Shown here: positions 14,734 through 24,027 of the stretch, piece after piece
How positions within the stretch are numbered: position 1 is the stretch's first letter
How the letters are laid out: every line of letters starts with the position of its first letter
Assembly (NCBI RefSeq): GCF_037577855.1
Contig: NZ_JBAKFX010000044.1
Coordinates: forward strand, 1-33,747
Length of the DNA stretch: 33,747 nucleotides
Reading direction: 5' to 3'
Source of the DNA: Dethiothermospora halolimnae
GTDB taxonomy: Bacteria; Bacillota; Clostridia; Tissierellales; VENL01
Position numbers and translations under genes: made by a program
The notes under the pieces: generated by a model
Databases searched by the model: none
Told to the model about the DNA's origin: nothing
Seen by the model: only the letters and a program-made list of their open reading frames with translations

Positions 14734-15099
14734 GTGGAAAATGAACTTAAGCTTTTTAATGCTGAGTATAAGTTTATGAAGCTGATATGGGAGAATGAAC
14801 CAATAAAATCTACTAAGTTAGTAAAACTTAGCAATAAAAATTTAGATTGGAAAAAATCAACTACTTATACAGTATTAAGAAAATTACAAAAACGTGGCAT
14901 TTTAAAAAATGAAAATACAGTGGTCACATCTATTGTAAAACATAATGAAGTGAAAAAATATGAAAGTGAAAAATTAGTTGCTAAGATTTTTAATAACTCA
15001 TTGCCAAAGTTTCTAGCAACTTTTTTAGGAGGTACTAAGATTACTGAAAAAGAGGCTGAGGAACTAAAGCGAATTATAGACGAAAGTAGAGGGGAATAA
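14734..15099 (+). CDS. BlaI/MecI-type transcriptional repressor
   Basis: The 121-residue protein has a winged-helix N-terminal domain (about 5-75) with WKKSTTYTVLRKLQKRGIL in the recognition region, and a helical dimerization tail, as in BlaI and MecI. In the known systems the repressor is removed when the membrane sensor BlaR1 is activated, by cleavage in the linker. GTG 14734 follows GGGAGGGATT. The M56 sensor gene starts 4 bases after its stop, so the pair is one operon. No beta-lactamase or PBP2a gene adjoins it, so the controlled genes are elsewhere, or only the operon itself. Confidence 0.85.
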   Translation: MENELKLFNAEYKFMKLIWENEPIKSTKLVKLSNKNLDWKKSTTYTVLRKLQKRGILKNENTVVTSIVKHNEVKKYESEKLVAKIFNNSLPKFLATFLGGTKITEKEAEELKRIIDESRGE

Positions 15100-15103
15100 T
15101 GAT

Positions 15104-17296
15104 ATGAATATTAATACTATAAAAGATATATTCCTAACTATGTTAGAAATCAGTATAACAGCAACATATGTTGCTGGTATAATCATTTTGGTTAGGAGTT
15201 TATTATTTAAAAAAGTTCCTAAGAGTTTTTCTTATATTCTATGGAGTGTTCTGCTATTTCGATTAATTAGTCCTTTTTCAATATCTTCTAGTTTTAGTTT
15301 CTTTAATATTATGGATTCACCAGTGCAGAAGGCTACCGGTGGTTTTAAGTATATACCTAGAAATATAGAGGTTATGACCAATTCCCAAATGGGTCCAGAA
15401 ACAAATGTTATAAGGGACTCTATAAACACATCATTACCAAAAGCAATAGATACAGCTAATTATAGCCCTTTAGAATTAATATTGTTTATAGTAGCTATTA
15501 TTTGGGTTATTGGAGTTATTGGGTTTGTTTTACATAGTGTCATTAGTTATAGGAAACTAACAGCTAATTTGGGTACAGCCCTTATCTATAAATCACCAAT
15601 TATTGACAAGATTAAGCTAAAACTCAAAATGAAAAGAAATATAAAAGTATATAAGTGTGATAAAATTGAGACTCCTTTTGTTTGTGGTATTGTCACACCA
15701 AAAGTTTATATTCCCACATATGTAAAGGAGGAGGAACTCACTTATATTTTGATGCATGAATTTATACATATAAAAAGATTTGACTATCTTATTAAACCAT
15801 TTTCATATCTACTTTTAATATTACATTGGTTTAATCCTATTATGTGGATTTCATTTAAACTTATGACTAAAGATATGGAAATGTCCTGTGACGAAGGGGT
15901 AATGAGAAATTTAGGTAGTGATATAAAACAGGATTATTCCAACTCTTTATTGTCCTTAGCTGTTAATAACCAAAAAATATTTTATAGTAGTCCTTTAGCA
16001 TTTGGAGAAAGTAATGTGAAATCGAGGATTAAAAATATTTTAAGATTTAAGAAACCTTCACATTTAATCATAGTAATACTTTTTCTTTTAATTGGATTAG
16101 TCAGTATTGTGCTAGTTACAAATCCAAAGGAAAAGGAAGAGTCTAAAAAGGAAAAATCAGAAGACACTATTTCTAGTTCAATAGATACTGGGGCGGATAT
16201 TAAAGGGGAGCAGTCTTTGGAGGATTTCGATTATAACTTAGCAAAGAAAATCGTAGATAAATATAACTATAACTCCTATATAATATATTCAAAAAAAACT
16301 GAAAAAGCCCAGTTATTATTATATAATAGACGAAAAAATACCGATAACTTATGGGCATTGATGGTGACTATAGATGGTAACCTTAAAGTGAAAAAAGAAG
16401 AAAAAATAGCATTGCCAAAGGAACTTGAAGGTTTTAATTTCTCTTTTAAAAAAGGAGATTATAGTAAAGATAAGTATTTATTGGGTATTAGATATGTCAT
16501 TAATAAAGAAGAAGGTAAAATATATTCTGATTTAATCTCTATTCCACGAAACCAATTAAACTCAATAGACATTCTACAGTCCTATAAATTGGGGGAGGGG
16601 GCTCAATCCACTATTCCAACTATAATTGATTTTTCAATTGAATTAATAGGAGATTATATTGTATATCAGGATAGAGACTCATACTGGAAGGTGCAAGATT
16701 TAAGAAGTAAACAAGTTTATACAAGCGATGAAAATAATGAGCTTTTGGATATAGCTAAACCTTATTATAAAGCTGTTGGTAGGTATATTTACATTTTGAA
16801 GTACACAGCCGATAATTCAATATTAGCCTTTGATACATATATAGAAGAATTTGTTTTATTAGAAAACGTGGATGTTGATGATATAGAAGAAAATGGTGAG
16901 AAGTCAATAGAATCTAATGTAGATATTAAATCAGATTCCATTTCCTACACCAATGAAACATATAAGTTTACAATTGATTTGCCCAAAGAATGGGAAAATA
17001 AGTATGGAGTAAAGGAAGGCGATGACTTTGTTACATTTTTTTATTCACAATATAGATATGGTGATGGTTCATATCAAGATTTCTTCACTATAGCTATTAT
17101 GACTGAGAAACAATACCAAAAAGAAGTAAACAATCCACCTATGACTGGACAACTACTTGCTAAAAAAGATGGAAATGTATATGTTATTTATACACCCCTT
17201 GATGTAGGTATTGACGATGAAGCTAAATTAAAGGAATATAGTGACTTATTCTTGACACACTCTGAGAATAAAAAAATATTTAAATTAATAAAGTGA
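15104..17296 (+). CDS. BlaR1/MecR1-like M56 membrane metalloprotease with non-PBP sensor domain
   Basis: The 730-residue protein has three N-terminal transmembrane helices (about 10-30, 40-56, 122-150), a cytoplasmic M56 protease domain with H218-E-F-I-H222 and a third zinc ligand at Glu264 in SCDEG, and a fourth helix at about 321-340. That is the BlaR1 topology. Outside the cell, residues 341-730 lack the SxxK, SxN and KTG motifs of the penicillin-binding sensor. Instead there is a Lys/Glu-rich linker, a beta-rich region (about 370-600) and a last unit starting YKFTIDLPKEWENKYGV, like repeats found in clostridial surface lipoproteins. It probably senses an unknown envelope signal and inactivates the repressor next door. 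Confidence 0.85.
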   Translation: MNINTIKDIFLTMLEISITATYVAGIIILVRSLLFKKVPKSFSYILWSVLLFRLISPFSISSSFSFFNIMDSPVQKATGGFKYIPRNIEVMTNSQMGPETNVIRDSINTSLPKAIDTANYSPLELILFIVAIIWVIGVIGFVLHSVISYRKLTANLGTALIYKSPIIDKIKLKLKMKRNIKVYKCDKIETPFVCGIVTPKVYIPTYVKEEELTYILMHEFIHIKRFDYLIKPFSYLLLILHWFNPIMWISFKLMTKDMEMSCDEGVMRNLGSDIKQDYSNSLLSLAVNNQKIFYSSPLAFGESNVKSRIKNILRFKKPSHLIIVILFLLIGLVSIVLVTNPKEKEESKKEKSEDTISSSIDTGADIKGEQSLEDFDYNLAKKIVDKYNYNSYIIYSKKTEKAQLLLYNRRKNTDNLWALMVTIDGNLKVKKEEKIALPKELEGFNFSFKKGDYSKDKYLLGIRYVINKEEGKIYSDLISIPRNQLNSIDILQSYKLGEGAQSTIPTIIDFSIELIGDYIVYQDRDSYWKVQDLRSKQVYTSDENNELLDIAKPYYKAVGRYIYILKYTADNSILAFDTYIEEFVLLENVDVDDIEENGEKSIESNVDIKSDSISYTNETYKFTIDLPKEWENKYGVKEGDDFVTFFYSQYRYGDGSYQDFFTIAIMTEKQYQKEVNNPPMTGQLLAKKDGNVYVIYTPLDVGIDDEAKLKEYSDLFLTHSENKKIFKLIK

Positions 17297-17593
17297 CTAT
17301 CTCCATATTTTATAATGACTACCCATAACATAAAAGAAGGTCTTGAAGACTTTGATGAAGTGATGTTTACATATAATAGATAAATAGCTAAAAATAAGTA
17401 TACAATGACATAAATGGTTTTAAACTAATTATATCTACTGATAAAAAACTATGGAAAATTAATTGGATTAGTGCTATAATCGTTGTATAAAAATATAATT
17501 TAATACATAGTTGTAAATAAATATAAAGAATAGGTTGTATGTGTATAATAAAAAGACAAATTAATAAATTATAAAATAACAGGGGGGATTGTT
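17297..17593. other. gap with a 22-codon fragment
   Basis: Nothing clear is present. A frame at 17315-17383 (MTTHNIKEGLEDFDEVMFTYNR) reads like the tail of a protein but has no ribosome site, so it may be a remnant. Confidence 0.25.
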
Positions 17594-18079
17594 ATGGAAT
17601 TTAGAATAATATCATTACCACCATTCAAGGCAGCATCATCTGGTATAGATAAAGAATTTGATTTTTCTTCAAATGGTATCTTAGGAAAGTTTGATAAGTA
17701 TTTTTCTGAAATAAAACTATCTGAAAGAGATAGTTTTATACCTAGAGACTTTTTGTTTTTTGATGAAGAAGGACAAGGAATGGTATGGTGGTGGGCATTA
17801 ACCGAGGATATGGATGATGGTAACAATGAAGTGGTTGACTTCGAAGGGGGATACTATATAACTTATGTTTATAAAGACGGGGATGAAGAAACAAATGGTA
17901 AGTTATATAATAGGGCCTTGGAATATATTAAGAATTCTGATATTTTAGAACTGGATATTCATAAAAATCATTATGCTATGGGACATATTATTACACCACC
18001 AGAGATTATAGAAGCACAAGGATGGGCACAAATGGAAACATTTATCCCAGTTAAGTTAAAAGGAGATTCTATCATATAA
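17594..18079 (+). CDS. GyrI-like small-molecule-binding protein (AraC effector-binding fold)
   Basis: The 161-residue protein resembles the GyrI-like effector-binding domain that follows the HTH in some AraC and MerR regulators, here without an HTH. Signs are the start MEFRIISLPPFKAASSG, the aromatic run MVWWWAL near the ligand pocket, DFEGGYYITYVYKDGDEE, and the end WAQMETFIPVKL with the conserved glutamate. Stand-alone members bind drugs or metabolites, or hydrolyse cyclopropanoid toxins. AGGGGGGAT precedes ATG 17594. It may be a free domain, or the partner of a regulator located elsewhere. Confidence 0.75.
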   Translation: MEFRIISLPPFKAASSGIDKEFDFSSNGILGKFDKYFSEIKLSERDSFIPRDFLFFDEEGQGMVWWWALTEDMDDGNNEVVDFEGGYYITYVYKDGDEETNGKLYNRALEYIKNSDILELDIHKNHYAMGHIITPPEIIEAQGWAQMETFIPVKLKGDSII

Positions 18080-18103
18080 TGCAAATCAAAGTATATTTTT
18101 TAA

Positions 18104-18259
18104 TAAAATTGTAGGAGAAATATTAAAATAGGTGAATCACTGGTTTTTGATTTTTTAACATATCAGGAGCTTGAACAGAGAAAGATGTTTTTTTATGCTG
18201 AGATGAATACTAATAGACAGTTATACGTTTACAAGGAAATTGAGGTATATAGCTTTTGA
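18104..18259 (+). pseudogene. gene tail remnant, family not recognised
   Basis: After a stop codon this frame stays open for about 50 codons and reads as ordinary protein (GESLVFDFLTYQELEQRK, then NRQLYVYKEIEVYSF), ending at TGA 18257-18259, directly before a strong terminator. No ATG, GTG or TTG with a ribosome site opens it. It looks like the C-terminus of a lost gene. Confidence 0.4.
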
Positions 18260-18261
18260 AT

Positions 18262-18294
18262 AAAATCAGTAGACTTAATAGTCTGCTGATTTTT
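18262..18294 (+). terminator. rho-independent terminator
   Basis: AAAATCAGTAGAC (18262-18274) and GTCTGCTGATTTT (18281-18293) form a 13-bp stem with one G-T and a 6-base loop, with flanking A and T runs. Confidence 0.85.
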
Positions 18295-18479
18295 AATATA
18301 AATATGGTTTTGAGAATGTAACTATGTTTTCAGACTTTATTAGAAGATGTTTCTTTTATGTAGAGAAAATAAGAAACTGTAGAGTGGTACAAATAAAAAA
18401 GGATGAGATGGAAATTTATTATGTATATTTTCATGTATAACACATGTGAGACAAAGAGCAGTTTAGCATCCACAGTTCA

Positions 18480-18530
18480 TTGACTCATGATTATAAATGA
18501 AGTAAAATTAGTCATAAAGCAGTAAAATTA
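18480..18530 (+). promoter_or_regulatory. promoter of the two-component/ABC operon with a direct repeat
   Basis: TTGACT (18480-18485), 17 bases and TAAAAT (18503-18508) give a good promoter. AGTAAAATTA occurs at 18501-18510 and again at 18521-18530, a 20-base period (two helical turns). OmpR-type regulators bind direct repeats, so this could be an autoregulatory site although it lies at and past the -10 box, which would suit repression. The stretch 18300-18479 shows nothing else. Confidence 0.5.
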
Positions 18531-18546
18531 TATATAGGAGATTGAT

Positions 18547-19212
18547 ATGGTTAAAATATTTTTAATAGAAGACGATTATACAATTACTTTGGGAATAAAG
18601 TCATTTTTAAGGAAAAATAACTTTAAGGTTATTCACGCAGAAAATATAGAAGAGGGTAAAAAGCTTTTTGATATTGATATTGACTTAATATTACTGGATT
18701 TAAATCTTCCCGATGGCATTGGATATGAGTTTTGCCGTTATGTAAAAGCAATTAAAGATATTCCTGTTATTTTTATTACTGTAAGGGATGAAGAAGGTGA
18801 TATAGTAAAAGGGCTTGATATGGGGGCAGACGACTATATTACAAAACCATTTAAATTCAGTGTTTTACTCTCTCGTATTAATGCTGTTTTAAGGAGAACT
18901 AAAAGGCAAAATTTTGAAGATGAGGTTTTAAGATGTAAGGATATTAAAATAATTAAATCCCAAACAAAGGTATATAAAAATGACTGTAAAATATCACTGA
19001 CAGTTAGGGAATATAACTTACTTTTACTATTATTAGAAAATAAAAATCGCACTTTAACACGAGATGTTTTATTAGACAAGCTTTGGGATGCCAATAGAGA
19101 GTTTGTAAACGATAATACATTATCTGTCTCAATAAAGAGGTTAAGAGAAAAACTTGGAGATGCTTCTGTTATTAAAACAGTAAGAGGACTGGGATACAAA
19201 GTGGAGGATTAG
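18547..19212 (+). CDS. OmpR/PhoB-family response regulator
   Basis: The 221-residue protein has a receiver domain with acidic residues near position 8-9 (IEDD), phospho-acceptor Asp51 (LLDLNLPDG), the conserved Thr (FITVRD) and Lys104 in YITKPF. A winged-helix effector domain follows, with TVREYNLLLLLLENKNR and the recognition helix NTLSVSIKRLREKLG, ending RGLGYKVED. ATG 18547 has AGGAG 6 bases before it. It is the first gene of a four-gene operon with a histidine kinase and an ABC transporter, the layout used by antimicrobial-peptide detoxification modules, so it most likely controls that transporter. Confidence 0.95.
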   Translation: MVKIFLIEDDYTITLGIKSFLRKNNFKVIHAENIEEGKKLFDIDIDLILLDLNLPDGIGYEFCRYVKAIKDIPVIFITVRDEEGDIVKGLDMGADDYITKPFKFSVLLSRINAVLRRTKRQNFEDEVLRCKDIKIIKSQTKVYKNDCKISLTVREYNLLLLLLENKNRTLTRDVLLDKLWDANREFVNDNTLSVSIKRLREKLGDASVIKTVRGLGYKVED

Positions 19213-19220
19213 ACTTTAAA

Positions 19221-20426
19221 ATGTATAAGAAAAAGAAAACTATGATATGGGTAATTATTTGTTTTTTATGTGTAATAATTTTTTGTACTTTATTTGGTGT
19301 ATTCATTTATAGAGGAACAGAAAGGATCTTTTATGAAAAAACTGCACAACTTATAGCTTCTTCAACTAAGGTTTACCCTGATTTAGAACAAGTTTTAGTA
19401 TCATCACTTAAAGATATTAATGTTGAAGAAATTGATATAGGAAAAGAAATACTAGATAGATATGGATATGGGGAAGGATTTTCCCACATTTTTTATAACC
19501 CTCAAAACTTTAAAAAATTAATAATAGGTGCTTTAGTTTTGATTATTTCCTTTATTTGTTGCTTTGGAGGATTATTGGCATGGCTTAACAGAAAAAAGTT
19601 GAAGGGAATCGATGATTTAGCAGCATATCTTTATAATATCAACGATGGAAATTATAGAATAAAGCCTAAAACTAAAGAGGATGAATTTTCAATTTTGGAA
19701 GACGAATTATACAAGACGGTTGTTATGCTTAGAGAAAGGGAAGAAAGGGAAAGAAAAGAAAAAGAAAACCTAACAGACAATCTTGCTGATATATCACATC
19801 AACTTAAAACCCCCCTTACATCTATGTCTCTGATGATTGAGTTACTAGAAGATAGTAGTATGAATAGAGACGAAGCTTTATATATAGAAAGAATCTCTGC
19901 TCAAATTAACCGTCTAAATCATTTAGTTTCTGCTTTATTAACCCTTTCTAAGCTAGATGCTGGAACATTAATATTAGAACGAAAGTCAGTAAATGTTTAT
20001 GAAATGATTTGTAGTGCCGTAGAACCATTAACTTTGATAATAGAAAAAAACAATCAGAGTCTTTATATTGAAGATAATACCGTTGTAACTTATATGGGGG
20101 ATTTTTATTGGAGTAATGAAGCCATATTAAACATTGTTAAAAATTGTTTAGAACATACACCCTCAGGTGGAAAGATATCTATTAAATATAATCAAAATCC
20201 TATTTGCACGAAGATTATTATTGAAGATAATGGAGAAGGCTTTAATAAAAAAGACATTCCCCACTTATTTACCAGATTCTATAAGGGAAAAAATTCCTCT
20301 AAAGATAGTATAGGTATAGGACTTGCCCTTGCTAAGTCCATTATCAAGAAACAAAATGGAGAAATTGTTGGTGAGAATAAAAAAACAGGGGGAGCAAGAT
20401 TCATTATTAAGTTTTATTCAAAATAA
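19221..20426 (+). CDS. sensor histidine kinase
   Basis: The 401-residue membrane kinase has two transmembrane helices (about 8-29 and 101-122) around a 70-residue extracellular loop, a HAMP-like linker (about 122-175), a phosphoacceptor helix with His193 in DISHQLKTPLTS, and an ATPase domain with N-box NIVKNCLEHT, G1 DNGEGF, F-box LFTRFYKG and G2 GIGLALAKS. The outer loop argues against the loop-less intramembrane-sensing BceS type; it resembles kinases paired with peptide or lantibiotic exporters. It starts 8 bases after the response regulator, whose last codons hold its GGAGG site. Confidence 0.95.
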   Translation: MYKKKKTMIWVIICFLCVIIFCTLFGVFIYRGTERIFYEKTAQLIASSTKVYPDLEQVLVSSLKDINVEEIDIGKEILDRYGYGEGFSHIFYNPQNFKKLIIGALVLIISFICCFGGLLAWLNRKKLKGIDDLAAYLYNINDGNYRIKPKTKEDEFSILEDELYKTVVMLREREERERKEKENLTDNLADISHQLKTPLTSMSLMIELLEDSSMNRDEALYIERISAQINRLNHLVSALLTLSKLDAGTLILERKSVNVYEMICSAVEPLTLIIEKNNQSLYIEDNTVVTYMGDFYWSNEAILNIVKNCLEHTPSGGKISIKYNQNPICTKIIIEDNGEGFNKKDIPHLFTRFYKGKNSSKDSIGIGLALAKSIIKKQNGEIVGENKKTGGARFIIKFYSK

Positions 20427-20495
20427 TTTAACAGTGTCACTAAAATGTCACTTACCAAATGTACAATAAAGTTATTAAGGAAAGGAGTGAACACT

Positions 20496-21179
20496 GTGAA
20501 AATATTGAGAACAGAAAACTTAACTAAAACCTATGGTAAAGGAGCTACAAAAGTCACTGCATTAGACAATTTGAATTTCAATGTAAATAAAGGGGAATTT
20601 GTTTCTATTATTGGAGCAAGTGGTTCGGGAAAATCTACCCTTTTACATATGCTAGGTGGGGTAGACCGTCCTACAAAAGGAAAAGTCTTTATAGAAGATG
20701 TAGATATTTCCCTTATGAATGAGACGGAACTTGCTTTATTTAGGCGTCGAAAAGTGGGACTGATTTATCAATTTTATAACCTTATTCCCACTCTAAATGT
20801 AAAAAAGAATATTCTATTGCCTATGTTACTAGATGGTAAAAAGGTTGATAGAAAACATTTTGACGAAATTGTAAAAATGCTTGGATTAAAGAATAGGCTT
20901 AATCATTTTCCAAACGAGCTTTCAGGAGGTCAACAACAAAGAGTTGCTATTGGACGTGCTCTGATTTATAGACCGGCTATTGTTTTAGCAGATGAACCAA
21001 CAGGAAATCTTGATAGAAAAAATTCTGAAGGAATACTTGATATGTTAAAAATATCAAACAAAGAATATAAACAGACTATTTTATTAATCACCCATGATGA
21101 AAAAATCTCTCTACAGGGAGATAGGATTATTGCTATAGAAGATGGTAAAATCCTTTCAGATGAGGTGATTAGTAGATGA
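20496..21179 (+). CDS. ABC transporter ATP-binding protein (MacB/LolD-like)
   Basis: The 227-residue ATPase has Walker A G40-ASGSGKS-T48, a Q-loop in YQFYNLIP, signature LSGGQQQR, Walker B IVLADEPTGNLD and H-loop LITHD. The sequence groups with the MacB/LolD/BceA type that pairs with FtsX-fold permeases. The frame is open to ATG 20445, but AAAGGAG (20480-20486) fits GTG 20496, and from there the protein begins MKILRTENLTKTYG as is usual. Its stop overlaps the permease start in ATGA, so the subunits are made in step. Confidence 0.95.
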   Translation: MKILRTENLTKTYGKGATKVTALDNLNFNVNKGEFVSIIGASGSGKSTLLHMLGGVDRPTKGKVFIEDVDISLMNETELALFRRRKVGLIYQFYNLIPTLNVKKNILLPMLLDGKKVDRKHFDEIVKMLGLKNRLNHFPNELSGGQQQRVAIGRALIYRPAIVLADEPTGNLDRKNSEGILDMLKISNKEYKQTILLITHDEKISLQGDRIIAIEDGKILSDEVISR

Positions 21180-23818
21180 AAGTTATACTGGAATATACAT
21201 TTCACCATTTAAAAAAGAATAAGAGATATACTATTTCTATAATGGTTGCTATATTAATTGCTTCCATACTTCTTTGTTCATTGTCCATTTTGGTACATAG
21301 CTTATGGAAATCTAAAGTAAAATCCACAATAAAAAATACAGGTCATTGGCACGGAGAGTTATTTGATTGTATTAGAGGAGATAAATTAAAATATGTGACT
21401 GGAAACCCAAATGTAGAAACTACCATGATTAAGGGAGAGTGGACTACTGCCAGACTTTCTAATACAAAACGTCCATATCTGTTAATGAGAGATTTAGGTA
21501 GAAACTATTGGAGGGATATGAACGAAAAAAATGCACTTTTAGAGGGTAGACTTCCTAGAAAAAATGGAGAGATAGCTGTATCAAAACTATTTTTTTCCGA
21601 TAATCCTTCTTATAAAATTGGTGATAGACTAGATATTCCTATTGGCACTCGTATGTTAGGAGATACTAAAATTCATACAGACAATCAGAGACATAAAGGA
21701 GAAACTTTTAAAGTTAAGGGAAATAAAGCATATACCATTGTAGGGAAGTTGGATATAGCATCGCCTACTGCATATCCTGGATATATAACCATGGGTTATT
21801 TAGACCGTTCTAGAATTGAGGCTAATGATAGTTTAGTAGTTTATATGCGTATGAAAAACCCACGTAAAGTTTATGAAACATTACCAGAAATAGCTGAGGC
21901 TGTAGGCTTTAAAAAGGACGAATATGGAAAATATCTAATTAAATATAATAAATATTTATTAGGTCTATATGGCATAAGGGATAAAGGTGACTTTAGTCCC
22001 AGTTCCATGATAACACCATTAATATTTATATTAACTACATTGCTGGTTATAGCTGCTTTTGTTCTTATTATTTATAATGGATTTTCTTTATCTGCTAATG
22101 CTAGAATGAAACAATTGGGTATATTAAAAAGCATAGGAGCAACACCAGAGCAAATTAAAAATTCTGTCATGTTTGAAGGGCTCATACTAAGTGTTTTTCC
22201 AATACCAGCGGGTATAATTATAGGGTATTTATTTAGTAACATGGTTGTATACAAAATAAATGAAATCCTTACTGTAATAGAAGGCTATACCAATATTAAA
22301 GTTACCTTCTCATGGCTTGTAATAGTTTTTGCTGTTATTATAGCATTGATTACAGTATTAATATCAGCCTATATTCCGGCAAGAAAGGTTTCAAAATTAC
22401 TTACTATAGAAGCAATAAGGCAAAATAACATTTCAAGAAATATAAGAAAAAAAATATCCAACGAAATTATCAAAAAAGTACTAGGCATAGAAGGGGAAGT
22501 AGCAATAAGTCAATTTACTTTCCATAAAAAGACCTTTCGTACTGCTATAATATCTCTTGCTATATGTTTTATTCTTATATCTGGATATTTATCTATAATG
22601 AAGATAGGTGATTTAAGAGTGTCATTGGATACTGGGGATATGTACTATGATATGAGTGTGAATTTAAACATTAACTATGAACCAGAGGAGGAGATGATAG
22701 ATAAAATTCGAACTTTACCACAGATAAAAGATAGTACCATTGTAAGGAGAGTTCGTACTTCAACTTATGTTGAAAGTGAAAAAGAGTCAGAGGCCTTTGC
22801 TAGTGTAGGAGGATTTGAAGAGGTTAAATTAAACAAATACAATATTTTAAAAAGAGATGGAAAGTACAGAATTACTGGAAATATAATAGGATTAGATGAT
22901 GAAGATTTTAGAGAATATTGTGAAGAGATTGGGGTAGATTATAAAGAATATTATGAAGAAGGGTTACCAAAAGGGGTTCTATTTAATAGTACATATTATA
23001 AGGACGATGACTCTTCGAAAAATCTAGAAAAAATCCCATTATTAAAGGTACAACCGGGAGATAAATTTCTTTTACAGGAGAAACTTTGGGATGATATGAA
23101 AACGGATAATAAATTTAATATTAAAGTAGGATACATTACTGATGTTTCTCCCCACAAGGATTTTAGATTAAATAGATATAGTTTAGCTTTTATAGTTCCT
23201 ATGGAAGTTTATGAAAACATTGTTTCAGATTTTATGCCTAGTCGTGCACTTGCCTATCAGAGAATGAAGATTTATCTATTAATTGGCAATGAAAATAGTC
23301 CCAAAGTAAGAGAACAGTTAGAAGAAATTTGTGGAACCTATCTTGGGAGTGAAGATTTTCATATATGGAGTAGGTTAGAGAATGAAATAAATGATGGGCT
23401 AGTTAAACAGGCTATAAAGATAACATGTTTTGCTATAGCATTGATGTTTGGCGTAATCGGCATATCAAATGCCTTTTCTACAATTTCTAACAATATAAAA
23501 CTTTCCAGAAGGGAATTTGCCATGCTTCGTTCAGTAGGTATAACTCCAAGGGGGATAAATAAAATATTGGCTTTAGAAGGAGTGTTTTTTGCTTTTAAAC
23601 CTATTCTTAATAGTATTCCCTTTATATTTTTAATTTGTTGGTTTGCGTTATGGGGAGCAAAAATTACATGGGCTCAATTTTTACCCGTTTTTCCATTGGG
23701 AGAAATTTTGATTTATGGAATAGTTATGATAGTAACTGTTTGGATTTCTTATAAACTTTCATCAAAATCTATTAGAGAAGATAATGTGGTAGATGTAATT
23801 AAAGACGAAACATTATAA
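21176..23818 (+). CDS. ABC transporter permease with two FtsX domains
   Basis: The 880-residue protein has an N-terminal membrane helix (about 18-42), a large extracellular region (about 45-275), three helices with the FtsX pattern MKQLGILKSIGATPEQI (about 283-410), a further helix (about 455-475), a second outer region (about 480-735) and three final helices with REFAMLRSVGITPRGI. That is 4+4 helices and two FtsX repeats, unlike BceB with ten helices and one large loop. Relatives act as extracellular mechanotransducers or extract peptides from the membrane. Together with the kinase and regulator it is probably a stress or peptide-resistance module; the substrate is not known. Confidence 0.9.
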   Translation: MKVILEYTFHHLKKNKRYTISIMVAILIASILLCSLSILVHSLWKSKVKSTIKNTGHWHGELFDCIRGDKLKYVTGNPNVETTMIKGEWTTARLSNTKRPYLLMRDLGRNYWRDMNEKNALLEGRLPRKNGEIAVSKLFFSDNPSYKIGDRLDIPIGTRMLGDTKIHTDNQRHKGETFKVKGNKAYTIVGKLDIASPTAYPGYITMGYLDRSRIEANDSLVVYMRMKNPRKVYETLPEIAEAVGFKKDEYGKYLIKYNKYLLGLYGIRDKGDFSPSSMITPLIFILTTLLVIAAFVLIIYNGFSLSANARMKQLGILKSIGATPEQIKNSVMFEGLILSVFPIPAGIIIGYLFSNMVVYKINEILTVIEGYTNIKVTFSWLVIVFAVIIALITVLISAYIPARKVSKLLTIEAIRQNNISRNIRKKISNEIIKKVLGIEGEVAISQFTFHKKTFRTAIISLAICFILISGYLSIMKIGDLRVSLDTGDMYYDMSVNLNINYEPEEEMIDKIRTLPQIKDSTIVRRVRTSTYVESEKESEAFASVGGFEEVKLNKYNILKRDGKYRITGNIIGLDDEDFREYCEEIGVDYKEYYEEGLPKGVLFNSTYYKDDDSSKNLEKIPLLKVQPGDKFLLQEKLWDDMKTDNKFNIKVGYITDVSPHKDFRLNRYSLAFIVPMEVYENIVSDFMPSRALAYQRMKIYLLIGNENSPKVREQLEEICGTYLGSEDFHIWSRLENEINDGLVKQAIKITCFAIALMFGVIGISNAFSTISNNIKLSRREFAMLRSVGITPRGINKILALEGVFFAFKPILNSIPFIFLICWFALWGAKITWAQFLPVFPLGEILIYGIVMIVTVWISYKLSSKSIREDNVVDVIKDETL

Positions 23819-23945
23819 TAAATAATGGCAAATATATATACTAATTAAAAATATATCTATGGGATTATTGTTAAGGGGTTGTCTAAGGGATATTATATTT
23901 ATGAGGGTAGTATAAAAAAATAATAGAAATAAAGAAATTGGATTC

Positions 23946-23980
23946 AAAAAAATCAGCAAATTAGTAATGCTGATTTTTTT
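23946..23980. terminator. bidirectional terminator
   Basis: AATCAGCA (23951-23958) and TGCTGATT (23968-23975) form a stem inside an A run and a T run, between converging genes, so it can end the ABC operon and the minus-strand FusB-type gene. Confidence 0.8.
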
Positions 23981-24027
23981 ATTTCAATTATATTAATAAT
24001 GTAAAGTTACAATAGACACATTTATAA

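Noticed and set aside
14734..17296. Beta-lactam resistance operon
   Set aside because: No beta-lactamase or PBP2a gene is near, and the sensor lacks penicillin-binding motifs; the hydrolase at 7392 is distant, cytoplasmic and has an altered active site.
18834..19199. Minus-strand ORF opposite the response regulator
   Set aside because: The plus-strand response regulator is unmistakable; the other frame has no ribosome site or family pattern.
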